From: Pseudomonadales bacterium
Lineage (GTDB): Bacteria; Pseudomonadota; Gammaproteobacteria; Pseudomonadales; UBA5862
DNA length: 64,000 bases
Assembly: GCA_024234215.1 (NCBI GenBank)
Contig: JACKOQ010000001.1
Coordinates: 827,724-891,723 of the forward strand
Direction: 5' to 3'
The translations under genes were made by a program, and so were the position numbers. The notes under the pieces are model-generated. The model saw only the letters and a list, made by a program, of their open reading frames with translations. It had not been told where the DNA came from and did not search any database. The stretch's first letter is position 1; every line of letters begins with the position of its first letter. This document shows positions 43,748-53,612 of this stretch, one piece after another.

Positions 43748-44476
43748 CTACTCCGCCTCCCCGAGGGTGGGTGCATCCAGTGCGGTCCGCTGCTTCTGCT
43801 CCAGACCGATGTGGCGGACATCCTTGCCCTTGACGCAGAAGATTACATATTCGCAGATGTTCTTGGCATGGTCGCCGATGCGCTCCAGCGCGCGGGCCGA
43901 CCAGAGGGTGTTGAGCACCCGCCGGATGCTGCGCTGATCCTCCATCATGATGGTGATCAACTGGCGCATGGACGCCTCATATTCGCGGTCGACCACCTTG
44001 TCTTCGGCGATGACGGCGAGGGCCGCCTCGACATCCATGCGGGCGAAGGCATCCAGGGTGTCATGCAGCATCTTTCGGACATGGCCGCCCAGATGCTTGA
44101 TCTCGATGTACTGGTTGATCGGCCGGTCCATCGTCGACAGCTCATAGGCCATCTTGGCGATCTTTTCGGCCTCGTCACCGATGCGTTCGAGGTCGGTGAT
44201 GGTCTTCAGGATGGCGATCAGCAGGCGCAGGTCCACCGCGGTGGGCTGACGCCGAGCGATGATCTGGGTGCACTGCTCATCGATCGTCACCTCCATCGAG
44301 TTGACCTGGATGTCGCCGTGAATGACCTGTTCGGCCTTCTGGGTGTCGCCATCCACCAGTGCCGTGATGGCATCCAGAATCTGGGTCTCCACCAGACCGC
44401 CCATGGTGAGCACCTGGGTGCGGAGCTTGTCGAGCTCCAGGTTGTACTGCTCGCTGATGTGGTGTGATCGTTCCAT
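43748..44476 (-). CDS. phoU: phosphate transport regulator PhoU
   Basis: A 242-residue all-helical cytoplasmic protein made of two three-helix bundles that dampens PhoR signalling and PstSCAB transport when phosphate is plentiful. Both metal-cluster helices carry the ExxxD(xxxD) pattern: DLERIGDEAEKIAKM near residue 78 and ALERIGDHAKNICEY near 185. The ATG at 44476 has AGGAG six bases upstream and is favoured over one overlapping the pstB stop at 44494. It ends the phoBR-pstSCAB-phoU run. Confidence 0.95.
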   Translation of the reverse strand: MERSHHISEQYNLELDKLRTQVLTMGGLVETQILDAITALVDGDTQKAEQVIHGDIQVNSMEVTIDEQCTQIIARRQPTAVDLRLLIAILKTITDLERIGDEAEKIAKMAYELSTMDRPINQYIEIKHLGGHVRKMLHDTLDAFARMDVEAALAVIAEDKVVDREYEASMRQLITIMMEDQRSIRRVLNTLWSARALERIGDHAKNICEYVIFCVKGKDVRHIGLEQKQRTALDAPTLGEAE

Positions 44477-44493
44477 TGCTGACTCCTGTGGCA

Positions 44494-45360
44494 TCAGCCG
44501 TAGCGGCCGGTGATGTAATCCTCGGTCTGCTTCTTGGCTGGCTTGGTGAAGAGGGTGTCGGTGTTGTCGAACTCGATCAGTTTGCCCAGGTACATGAAGG
44601 CAGTGTAGTCGGAGATGCGGGCCGCCTGCTGCATGTTGTGGGTGACGATGACGATGGTGTAGTGCGACTTGAGCTCGTAGATCAGCTCCTCGATCTTCAG
44701 CGTCGAGATCGGGTCGAGTGCCGAGGCCGGCTCATCGAGCAGGATCACCGAGGGCTCGATGGCGATGGCGCGCGCGATCACCAGCCGCTGCTGCTGGCCG
44801 CCGGAGAGCCCCATGGCGTTGTCGTCGAGCCGGTCCTTGACCTCATCCCACAGTGCCGCGCTCTGCAGGGCCCACTCGATCTTCTCGTCGAGCACACGCC
44901 GCTGTTTCACCCCCTGCAGCCGCAGGCCGTAGGCGACATTCTCGTAGATCGATTTTGGAAAGGGGTTGGGCTTCTGAAACACCATGCCGACATGGCGGCG
45001 CAGGTCGGAGACATTGACGCTCGGGTCGTGAATGTCCTGCCCCTGCAGCAGGATCCGGCCATTCACCTGTACGCCATCGACCAGGTCGTTCATGCGGTTG
45101 AAGCAGCGCAACAGGGTTGATTTGCCGCAACCGCTGGGACCGATGAAGGCAGTGACGCAGTGTTCTGGAATCTGCATGTTGACGTCGAACAGCGCCTGTT
45201 TTTCGCCATAGAGCAGGTCGAGGTGCTCCACTTTGATGCAGACCGACTCATCGGCAATGCCAGGCTTGCGGGGGGTATCGATGCTGCGATTGGGTCGATC
45301 CACGGTGACACCCATGCCGTTGGGGACGATGTATGAACTGGCTTCAGTTGTCGAGGGCAC
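44494..45360 (-). CDS. pstB: phosphate ABC transporter ATP-binding protein PstB
   Basis: A 288-residue ATPase of the high-affinity phosphate importer. Walker A is GPSGCGKST near residue 80, then VFQKPNPFPKSIYENV (the PstB Q-loop), LSGGQQQRL and VILLDEPASALDPIST, with the switch in VTHNMQQA. A 35-residue N-terminal extension precedes the fold. The GTG start at 45360 has GGGAGA six bases upstream and overlaps the pstA end by 17 bases, so translation is coupled. Confidence 0.95.
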   Translation of the reverse strand: MPSTTEASSYIVPNGMGVTVDRPNRSIDTPRKPGIADESVCIKVEHLDLLYGEKQALFDVNMQIPEHCVTAFIGPSGCGKSTLLRCFNRMNDLVDGVQVNGRILLQGQDIHDPSVNVSDLRRHVGMVFQKPNPFPKSIYENVAYGLRLQGVKQRRVLDEKIEWALQSAALWDEVKDRLDDNAMGLSGGQQQRLVIARAIAIEPSVILLDEPASALDPISTLKIEELIYELKSHYTIVIVTHNMQQAARISDYTAFMYLGKLIEFDNTDTLFTKPAKKQTEDYITGRYG

Positions 45361-47050
45361 TGAATTTCTCCCGTAGCCGGTTGCGTAGAAGGATCACGGT
45401 CAGGTTGAGCAGGATGATGACCAGTACCAGAAAGAACGAGGTCGCATAGACCAGCGGCCGGGCCGCCTCGACATTGGGGCTCTGGAAGCCGACATCATAG
45501 ATGTGAAACCCCAGGTGCATGAACTTGCGGTCCAGATGGAAGAACGGGAAGTTGCCGTCGATCGGCATGGTCGGCGCCAGCTTGACCACGCCGACCAGCA
45601 TCAGCGGCGCCACTTCACCAGCGGCGCGGGCGATGGCGAGGATCATGCCGGTCATGATGGCTGGGCTGGCCATCGGCAGCACCACCCGCCACAGGGTCTC
45701 GAAGCGGGTGGCACCCACTGCCAGGCTGCCTTCGCGGATCGAACGCGGGATGCGCGCCAAGCCCTCTTCGGTCGAGACGATCACCACCGGCACCGTGAGC
45801 AGGGCCAGGGTCAGTGATGCCCACAGGATACCGGGCGTGCCCAGAGTCGGGGCCGGCAGGGCTTCGGCAAAGAACCACTGGTCGATTTGCCCACCGAGCA
45901 GGTAGACGAAGAAGCCCAGGCCAAACACCCCATAGACGATCGACGGCACACCGGCGAGGTTGTTGACGGCGATGCGGATGGCGCGGATCAGCGGGCCCTG
46001 GCGCGCATATTCACGCATGTAGACGGCGGTGACGATGCCGAAAGGGGTGACCATCACCGACATCAGCAGCACCATCATCACGGTGCCGAAAATGGCCGGA
46101 AAGATGCCGCCCTCGGTGTTGGCCTCCCGTGGATCGTCGCTGAGGAAATTCCACAGGTTGATGGCATAGCACTGCAGCTTCGAGAAGAGCGACAGGCTGT
46201 TGGGTCGGGTGGCCTCGATCACCCGCGACAGCGGGACATCGACGACCTGCCCGGTCATCACCTCGATTTGCAGCGTGTCGCGTGCCAGTTGCTCATGCAG
46301 TTCGATCAGGCGCTGTTGCAGCAGTTCGAACTGGGCATGCTGGGCATCCTCCCGGGTCTTGATGTCGGCAAGCGCTTCATCGCTCTGCTGATTTTGCAGT
46401 GCCAGTTTGCGCCGCTCGAGCCGCAGCCGCTCCAGTTGGTGGTTGATCGCGCCGATTTCGCCCTTCTCCAGCGCGCGGATCTCGGCTCGCAGGGTTTTGG
46501 CCCGCTCGAGCCGGGGTTGCAGCGCCAGCCAGCTGGCGTCACTGCCGGTGGCGACCGGCTGTCCGGCCTCGGTGATGCCTTGCAGCGTGCCGAACATGTC
46601 ACCCCATTCGGTGCGTTCGATGCGCACCAGGTGGACGGGGCTGTCGATCTGTTTGATCAGATGGTGGTCGAGCCAGCGAAAATCGGCTGGCAGCAGCTCG
46701 CGGTTGCCCACCTTGATCAGCCAGCGCTCGACCTGTTCGGCGCCGGCCGGCGCGGCCTGACCGGTCGATTCGCGGTACTGGTTGACGGAGATGAACTCGG
46801 CATTGACCTGCTGGCCGATGATGCGCTCCTGCGTGCCATCGGACAGTTGATAGCGGTACTCATGGAGGGTGGCTGGCCAGAAGTGGGAGAGACCGCGCAC
46901 GGTGAGCAATCCCAGCAGGGTCAGTACCACGATCAGGCTGATGCTGATGGCGCCGGCATTGAGCCAGATCCAGGGGGCGCCGCTGTTGCGCCAGGCGTTG
47001 AACGAAGGGCGAGGCACACTCGCCCTGGTCGATTGATCAGAGATTTCCAT
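45344..47050 (-). CDS. pstA: phosphate ABC transporter permease PstA with long periplasmic insertion
   Basis: A 568-residue inner-membrane permease, much longer than the 280-300 residues of enteric PstA. After the first helix (about residues 30-55) a periplasmic stretch of some 250 residues holds a predicted coiled coil rich in E, L, Q and R (LRAEIRALEKGEIGAIN, HQLERLRLERRKLALQ). The permease core follows from about residue 325, with the EAA-type loop EGSLAVGATRFETLWRVVLP. This layout is known in Pseudomonas-like gammaproteobacteria. The ATG at 47050 overlaps pstC by 14 bases. Confidence 0.93.
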   Translation of the reverse strand: MEISDQSTRASVPRPSFNAWRNSGAPWIWLNAGAISISLIVVLTLLGLLTVRGLSHFWPATLHEYRYQLSDGTQERIIGQQVNAEFISVNQYRESTGQAAPAGAEQVERWLIKVGNRELLPADFRWLDHHLIKQIDSPVHLVRIERTEWGDMFGTLQGITEAGQPVATGSDASWLALQPRLERAKTLRAEIRALEKGEIGAINHQLERLRLERRKLALQNQQSDEALADIKTREDAQHAQFELLQQRLIELHEQLARDTLQIEVMTGQVVDVPLSRVIEATRPNSLSLFSKLQCYAINLWNFLSDDPREANTEGGIFPAIFGTVMMVLLMSVMVTPFGIVTAVYMREYARQGPLIRAIRIAVNNLAGVPSIVYGVFGLGFFVYLLGGQIDQWFFAEALPAPTLGTPGILWASLTLALLTVPVVIVSTEEGLARIPRSIREGSLAVGATRFETLWRVVLPMASPAIMTGMILAIARAAGEVAPLMLVGVVKLAPTMPIDGNFPFFHLDRKFMHLGFHIYDVGFQSPNVEAARPLVYATSFFLVLVIILLNLTVILLRNRLREKFSALDN

Positions 47051-49274
47051 AACGCTTCCGCAGATTCTGCCGGACCAGTTCGGCCGCGGTGTTGAAGATG
47101 AAGGTGACGGCAAAGAGCACCAGTGCCGCCAGGAACAGAATCCGGTAGTGGCTGCTGTTCACCTCCGATTCCGGCATCTCCACCGCGATGTTGGCCGAGA
47201 GGGTGCGCAGCCCTTCGAAGATGCTGAAATCCATCACCGGCGTGTTGCCGGTGGCCATCAGCACGATCATGGTTTCGCCCACGGCCCGGCCCATGCCGAT
47301 CATGACTGCCGAGAAGATGCCGGGGCTGGCGGTCAGCAGCACCACCCGGGTCAGGGTCTGCCAGGGGGTGGCGCCGAGTGCCAGCGAGCCGAGAGTCAGG
47401 TGCTTGGGCACGCTGAAGATGGCATCCTCGGTGATCGAAAAGATGTTGGGAATCACCGCCACGCCCATCGCAATGCCCACCACCAGCGCGTTGCGCTGGT
47501 CGTAGTGGATGCCTGCCACCTCCGGCAACCAGCGGCGCAGGCTGCCGCCGAACAGCAGGCTCTCGATTCCGGGGGCCACCGCAAAGGCGAGCCAGATGCC
47601 GAAGAGCACCACCGGCACCAGCAGCAGGGCTTCCCAGCCTTCGGGCAGACGGTAGCGCAATGCAGCGGGAGCGAGGTGCCAGAGCCAGGCGCAGAGAAAG
47701 AACAGCGGCCCCAGCATCAGCAGCAGCAGAAAGATCGCCAGCAGGTGGTTCTCGATCATCGGCGCCAGCCAGAGCCCGGCCAGAAAGCCAAGAATCACCG
47801 TCGGCAGCGCGGCCATCATTTCAATGGCCGGCTTGACCCAGCCACGCATCTTCGGCGACATGAAGTAGGCGGTGTAGATGGCGCCGAGAATGGCCAGCGG
47901 CACCGAGAACAGCATCGCATAGAAGGCTGCCTTGAAGGTGCCGAAGACCAGCGGTATCAGGCTGAATTTGGCCTCGAAATCGTTGTTGGCAGCGGAGGAT
48001 TGCCAGATGTACTGGGGTTCCGGGTAGCCTTCGTACTGCACCTTCGACCAGAGCGTGCTCCAGGAGATCTCCGGATGCGGATTGTGCAGCTCATAAGCGA
48101 GCAGCCGGTTGTCGCGGGTTTCGACCAGCAGGCCATCGCCGCGCGGTGCCATGGCGGCGCTGCGCAGGGCGGCCGGCAGCAGCTTCTCTTCGCGCAGCAA
48201 AGTGCGCTCCGAGGTGGTGTAGAAGAGGTCGAGGCCACCCTCCTGGTCAAGCACGGTGAAGCCCTTGCGCAACCGTTCCGGAATCAGGGTCGAGATGGAG
48301 CCGCTGCTGTTGAAGCTGCGGACCTGACGCAGTTGATAGCGGTTTTCGCTGTCGCGCTGGATCGACAGTTGATGGATCTGCTGCTCGGCATCGGCGACCA
48401 GCAGTGATGAACCGCCCAGCAGCAACTGGCTGCCGATCAGATTGCTGCCGCCCACCCAGTCGCTGAAGGTGTGCAGTGCCAGCGGTGCGCTGCGGTCGCG
48501 CAGGTCGAACAGCTGGATGCTGTTGTCCTGACCGACCAGGTAGAGCCAGAGCGCATTGGCGTCGATGTGTACCGCAGCCACGCCCTGTGGTGCTGGAATC
48601 ACTGCCTGTTGTTCGAGAGTGGTCAGCGGTTCGCCATACTCGGTCCGATAGCTCAACAACTGCAACTGCCTGCTGTCATCGACCAGCGCCAGAATCAGGG
48701 CTTCGTTTTCCAGCACGGCGTCCAGATCAATGAGGGGTGCGCTGGCGGGCAGGGCCAGGGGCGTCTTGCCATGGGGGTACTGCACCCGAGGCGTCAGGAC
48801 GCGCCGATCGCCGTCGAAGCTGACCTTGTAGCTCACCTTGGCGATCAGCAGCTGGTTGCCTTCGAGCAGCAGCACCAGATGGCGTTGTACGGCGCCAATC
48901 GCCAGGGCCTTGACGATCTTCTGTCCGGCAGCCAGCGGCAGCTGCTCCTGACGGACCAGTTGGCCGTCGGTCAGATTGAAGAAGCTCAACTGGCCGTTGG
49001 CGGTCAGGCGGCTGCCCAGCTGGAAGCTCTCTTCGACATCGATCAGCAGTGATTCACCCTGTTCGGCCGCCGGCAGCGCAAAGTTGCCGTGTGGGGTGAT
49101 CGAAGCCGACTGGAAGATCGGCAGCACGACATAGAGCAGGTAGATGAAGATTGCCAGGATGGTGACGATCACCCACAGGCCGCCTGCGGCAATCACCTTT
49201 TCCATCGATCTGTCGAGCAGCAGGCGGCGGCGCTGGCGCGGCGAGGTGATCAGGGTGAAACCGGCCTTGTTCAT
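47037..49274 (-). CDS. pstC: phosphate ABC transporter permease PstC with large periplasmic domain
   Basis: A 745-residue inner-membrane permease. After the first helix (about residues 28-52, GGLWVIVTILAIFIYLLYVV) comes a periplasmic domain of about 350 residues with repeated strand pairs, such as LFDLRDRSAPLALHTF and SIQLFDL, suggesting a propeller. The permease core begins near residue 440, and the conserved loop LTLGSLALGATPWQTLTRVVL contacts PstB. Enteric PstC is about 320 residues, so the insertion is the unusual part; it is shared with other Pseudomonas-type PstC. The gene follows pstS across a hairpin. Confidence 0.93.
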   Translation of the reverse strand: MNKAGFTLITSPRQRRRLLLDRSMEKVIAAGGLWVIVTILAIFIYLLYVVLPIFQSASITPHGNFALPAAEQGESLLIDVEESFQLGSRLTANGQLSFFNLTDGQLVRQEQLPLAAGQKIVKALAIGAVQRHLVLLLEGNQLLIAKVSYKVSFDGDRRVLTPRVQYPHGKTPLALPASAPLIDLDAVLENEALILALVDDSRQLQLLSYRTEYGEPLTTLEQQAVIPAPQGVAAVHIDANALWLYLVGQDNSIQLFDLRDRSAPLALHTFSDWVGGSNLIGSQLLLGGSSLLVADAEQQIHQLSIQRDSENRYQLRQVRSFNSSGSISTLIPERLRKGFTVLDQEGGLDLFYTTSERTLLREEKLLPAALRSAAMAPRGDGLLVETRDNRLLAYELHNPHPEISWSTLWSKVQYEGYPEPQYIWQSSAANNDFEAKFSLIPLVFGTFKAAFYAMLFSVPLAILGAIYTAYFMSPKMRGWVKPAIEMMAALPTVILGFLAGLWLAPMIENHLLAIFLLLLMLGPLFFLCAWLWHLAPAALRYRLPEGWEALLLVPVVLFGIWLAFAVAPGIESLLFGGSLRRWLPEVAGIHYDQRNALVVGIAMGVAVIPNIFSITEDAIFSVPKHLTLGSLALGATPWQTLTRVVLLTASPGIFSAVMIGMGRAVGETMIVLMATGNTPVMDFSIFEGLRTLSANIAVEMPESEVNSSHYRILFLAALVLFAVTFIFNTAAELVRQNLRKRYGNL

Positions 49275-49389
49275 CGGCGAGTCGTCCAGAATTGAAAAGG
49301 GATGCCGTGTGGCATGGTGCCGTTCATGTCGATCCGGCGCGCAAAGATACCAGACCGGTCAGAAAACAGCAGAGGATATTCAGAAAACA

Positions 49390-49420
49390 TGAAGGGAGAC
49401 TGGCGGGCAGTCTCCCTTCA
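49390..49420 (-). terminator. 12-bp perfect hairpin between pstS and pstC
   Basis: TGAAGGGAGACT (49390-49401) and AGTCTCCCTTCA (49409-49420) pair perfectly around a seven-base loop, 18 bases after the pstS stop. On the minus strand TGTTTTCTG follows. It can act as a partial terminator or as a 3' stabiliser that raises pstS mRNA over the downstream pstCAB mRNA, as expected when the binding protein is needed in excess. Confidence 0.75.
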
Positions 49421-49438
49421 TGCACAGTCACAGGCCGA

Positions 49439-50410
49439 TCACTTGATCTTGGCCAGGTCTTCAGCAGCCACGCTGGCGGGCAGCGGGACGTAGCCATCCT
49501 TGACCACCACCTGCTGGCCCTGCTTGGAGAGGATCAGCTTGATGAACTCACGTTCGATCGGTGCCAGCGCCTTGTCCGGCTCCTGATTCACATAGACATA
49601 GAGGTAACGCGACAGCGGATAGCTCTTGTTGAGCGCATTGGCCTCGGTGGCCTCGACCGGCTTGGCGCCCTCCTTGGTGGCCAGTGGCAGTGCACGCACG
49701 CCGGGCGTCGTATAGCCGATGCCGGAGTAACCGATGCTGTTCAGCGAGGTGCTGATGCTCTGCACCACCGATGCGGAGCCTGGCTGCTCGTTGACGTTGG
49801 CCTTGAAGTCGCCCTTGCACAGTGCATGCTCCTTGAAGTAGCCGTAGGTGCCGGAGACCGAGTTGCGGCCGTAGATCTGGATCGAGCGTTTCTCCCAGTC
49901 GCCGGTCAGGCCGAGTTGCCCCCAGGTGCCGATGTCATCGGCACCACCGCACTTGCGGGTGGTGGAGAAGATGGCATCCACCTGCGGAATGGTGAGTGAC
50001 GCAATCGGATTGTCCTTGTGGACGAAGACCGCCAGTGCATCGACCGCCACCCGGATCGCGGTGGGTTTGTAGCCATATTTGTCTTCGAAGGCAGCGACCT
50101 CGTTGCCTTTCATCTCCCGGCTCATCGGGCCGATGTTGGAGGTGCCTTCGGTCAGCGCTGGTGGCGCGGTGGAGGAGCCGGCAGCCTGGATCTGGATGTT
50201 GACGTTCGGGTATTGGCGCTTGAACTCTTCGGCCCAGAAGGTCATCAGATTGGCCAATGTGTCGGAACCGACGCTCGACAGGTTGCCGGAGACACCGCTG
50301 GCCTTGCTGTAGCTGGGCAGGGCCGGATCGACGGCGGTTTCGGCGACAGCCCAAGGGCTGGCCAGGGCAGCCGAGACGCTGACCAGAGAAAGAAGTCTGA
50401 GGGTTTTCAT
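49439..50410 (-). CDS. pstS: periplasmic phosphate-binding protein PstS
   Basis: A 323-residue secreted binding protein. A signal peptide occupies residues 1-23 (LLSLVSVSAALASPWAVA-E). The phosphate-binding loops are SSVGSDTLANLM near 45, AAGSSTAPPAL with the TGSS-like loop, MSREMK, and GRNSVSGTYGYFKEH with the Arg-Asp network. It delivers phosphate to PstCA. The ATG at 50410 lies 53 bases from a Pho box. It is separated from phoR by 79 bases and from pstC by a strong hairpin, so it can be made in excess. Confidence 0.95.
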   Translation of the reverse strand: MKTLRLLSLVSVSAALASPWAVAETAVDPALPSYSKASGVSGNLSSVGSDTLANLMTFWAEEFKRQYPNVNIQIQAAGSSTAPPALTEGTSNIGPMSREMKGNEVAAFEDKYGYKPTAIRVAVDALAVFVHKDNPIASLTIPQVDAIFSTTRKCGGADDIGTWGQLGLTGDWEKRSIQIYGRNSVSGTYGYFKEHALCKGDFKANVNEQPGSASVVQSISTSLNSIGYSGIGYTTPGVRALPLATKEGAKPVEATEANALNKSYPLSRYLYVYVNQEPDKALAPIEREFIKLILSKQGQQVVVKDGYVPLPASVAAEDLAKIK

Positions 50411-50446
50411 TGCGGGTGTGATCTCCATGAGTGGCGGATGGCAGCG

Positions 50447-50480
50447 ATTATCGGAATCGATTGTGACAGTCAGGTTACGA
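50447..50480 (-). promoter_or_regulatory. Pho box and -10 of the pstS promoter
   Basis: On the minus strand TCGTAACCTGACTGTCAC (plus positions 50463-50480) has two PhoB half-sites 11 bases apart, the second a perfect CTGTCAC and the first weaker. A GATAAT -10 lies ten bases further (50447-50452), the spacing at which PhoB replaces a -35 element. The ATG of pstS is at 50410. The box begins ten bases after the phoR stop, so pstS has its own phosphate-controlled promoter. Confidence 0.7.
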
Positions 50481-50489
50481 AAGGGCGGA

Positions 50490-51860
<1,371 letters not shown>

Positions 51861-51862
51861 GC

Positions 51863-52555
51863 TCAGGTTCTGGAGAGGCGATAGCCGGTGCCGCGTACGG
51901 TCTGGATCAGCCGATCATAGCCATGGGGTGCCAGGGTCTTGCGCAGCCGCAGAATGTGGACGTCCACCGTGCGCTCCTCGACATAGACCGTGCGGCCCCA
52001 GACCCGATCGAGCAGCTGGTCGCGGTTGTAGACCCGGTCGGGATTGCTCATGAACAGCTCCAGCAGCCGATATTCGGTCGGGCCGATGTGGACCGGCTTG
52101 CCGTCGACCAGCAGCCGGTGCCCCTGGGTGTCGAGGCAGAGTCCGTCGATGGCAAGGCGCCCCTCGTCACCTCTGCCACTGCGGCGCAGCAGCGCCTTGA
52201 TGCGCGCCAGCAGCTCCTTGGAGGAGAAGGGCTTGGTGATGTAGTCGTCGATGCCGACCGAGAAGGATTTCAGCTTGTCGCTCTCTTCGCCGCGGGCGGT
52301 CAGCATGATCAGCGGCAGCTCCTGGGTGGGTTCATCGCGCCGCAGCCGGTTGGCCAGCTCGATGCCGCTGAGGCCCGGCAACATCCAGTCGATCAGAATC
52401 AGATCCGGACGCTGCTGATCAAGCAGGCGCAGCGCGCTTTCGCCATCTTCGGCCAAAGTGACCGCATAGCCGCCACGTTCGAGGCTGAAGGCCAGCATGT
52501 CACGAATCTCCGGTTCATCTTCGACGACCAGAATCTTTTGCCCGTGTATTTCCAT
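51863..52555 (-). CDS. phoB: phosphate response regulator PhoB
   Basis: A 230-residue OmpR-type regulator. The receiver has the acidic pair EDE at residues 12-14, the phospho-accepting Asp in DLILIDWMLPG near 54, T in MLTARGEE and K in YITKPFSSKEL. The winged-helix DNA-binding domain (about 130-228) has VYNRDQLLDRVWG and EERTVDVHILRLRKTL. Activated PhoB binds Pho boxes such as those before phoB itself and pstS here. The ATG at 52555 lies 54 bases from the upstream box. Confidence 0.96.
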   Translation of the reverse strand: MEIHGQKILVVEDEPEIRDMLAFSLERGGYAVTLAEDGESALRLLDQQRPDLILIDWMLPGLSGIELANRLRRDEPTQELPLIMLTARGEESDKLKSFSVGIDDYITKPFSSKELLARIKALLRRSGRGDEGRLAIDGLCLDTQGHRLLVDGKPVHIGPTEYRLLELFMSNPDRVYNRDQLLDRVWGRTVYVEERTVDVHILRLRKTLAPHGYDRLIQTVRGTGYRLSRT

Positions 52556-52592
52556 GTCAAATCAACCTCGTGCGGGTGGAGATGAAGGAAAC

Positions 52593-52640
52593 ATTTAATC
52601 CGTCATGAATGACGGCTGGATGACAATTGTAACAATTGTC
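52593..52640 (-). promoter_or_regulatory. phoB promoter: Pho box plus nested inverted repeats
   Basis: On the minus strand TTGTCATCCAGCCGTCAT (plus 52609-52626) has two near-consensus PhoB half-sites 11 bases apart, followed ten bases later by TTAAAT (52593-52598) as -10, so phoB is likely auto-activated. Two perfect inverted repeats overlap the box: GACAATTG/CAATTGTC around TAA at 52622-52640, and CCGTCAT/ATGACGG around GA at 52600-52615. They may be sites for a second regulator or RNA structure. Confidence 0.75.
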
Positions 52641-52677
52641 GGTGCCGGGGCAGTGAGTGTGACGGTGCGGATGCTGC

Positions 52678-53586
52678 TCAGTGCTGTTGCAGCAGCCACT
52701 CCATCAGCGCCTTCTGTGCATGCAGGCGGTTCTCGGCCTCGTCCCACACCACCGAGCGGGGGTCGTCGAGCATCTCCTCGCTGACCTCTTCGCCACGGTG
52801 GGCCGGCAGGCAGTGCATGAAGAGTGCATCGCGGGCGGCATGGTCCATCAGGGCTGGCGAGACCTGGTAACCGTCGAAGGCCTGACGGCGCTGCTCGCCC
52901 TGCGACTCCTGTCCCATCGAGGCCCAGACATCGGTCACCACCAGGTTGGCGCCGGTCGTGGCGGTGATGGGGTCGCGCAGCAGGGTGACATGGCTGGAGC
53001 CGCTGGCCAGCAGCTCGGCGCGTGGCTCGAATCCGGCCGGGCAAGCGATGCGCAGTTCGAAGTCGAACAGCCGGGCGGCTTCGATGTAGGAGTTGCACAT
53101 GTTGTTGCCATCGCCGATCCAGGCGACCTGCCTGCCACGGAGGTCACCACGCAGTTCGACATGGGTTTGCAGGTCGGCCAGCAACTGGCAGGGGTGGTGG
53201 TCGTCGGTCAGGCCGTTGATCACCGGCACCGCGGAGTGGGCGGCAAAACGTTCGATGATGTCATGGCCAAAGGTGCGGATCATCACCAGATCGACCATGC
53301 GCGAGATGACGCGGGCGCTGTCTTCGACCGGCTCGCCACGGCCGAGCTGGCTGTCACGCGGCGACAGAAAGATCGCATGGCCGCCCATCTGCGCCATGCC
53401 GGCCTCGAAGGAGACGCGGGTACGGGTCGAGGATTTCTCGAAGATCATCCCCAGCACCTTGCCGATCATCGGCTGGTGGGCAAAGCCGCGCCGCTGCATC
53501 CGCTTCAGTTCGATGGCGCGCTCGATCACCTGGCGCAATTCGGTGGGTGTCAAGTCGGAGAGGGTCAGAAAGTGACGGATGGCCAT
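52678..53586 (-). CDS. argF: ornithine carbamoyltransferase (anabolic)
   Basis: A 302-residue enzyme making citrulline from ornithine and carbamoyl-phosphate in arginine synthesis. It has the carbamoyl-phosphate loop FEKSSTRTRVSFEAGM near residue 48, HPCQLLADL for the second phosphate contact, VTDVWASMGQE for ornithine, and FMHCLPAHRGEEV with the catalytic Cys. The ATG at 53586 is chosen; a TTG at 53616 that overlaps the argD stop is possible. It follows argD by 26 bases and belongs with it in an arg operon upstream of phoB. Confidence 0.95.
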   Translation of the reverse strand: MAIRHFLTLSDLTPTELRQVIERAIELKRMQRRGFAHQPMIGKVLGMIFEKSSTRTRVSFEAGMAQMGGHAIFLSPRDSQLGRGEPVEDSARVISRMVDLVMIRTFGHDIIERFAAHSAVPVINGLTDDHHPCQLLADLQTHVELRGDLRGRQVAWIGDGNNMCNSYIEAARLFDFELRIACPAGFEPRAELLASGSSHVTLLRDPITATTGANLVVTDVWASMGQESQGEQRRQAFDGYQVSPALMDHAARDALFMHCLPAHRGEEVSEEMLDDPRSVVWDEAENRLHAQKALMEWLLQQH

Positions 53587-53612
53587 GGTCGTTGTTGCTT
53601 CGTGAACGGCGC

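Noticed and set aside
45887..48407. Long plus-strand frames over pstA and pstC (402 and 419 codons)
   Set aside because: They are His-, Gln- and Asp-rich shadows of clear permease genes on the minus strand.
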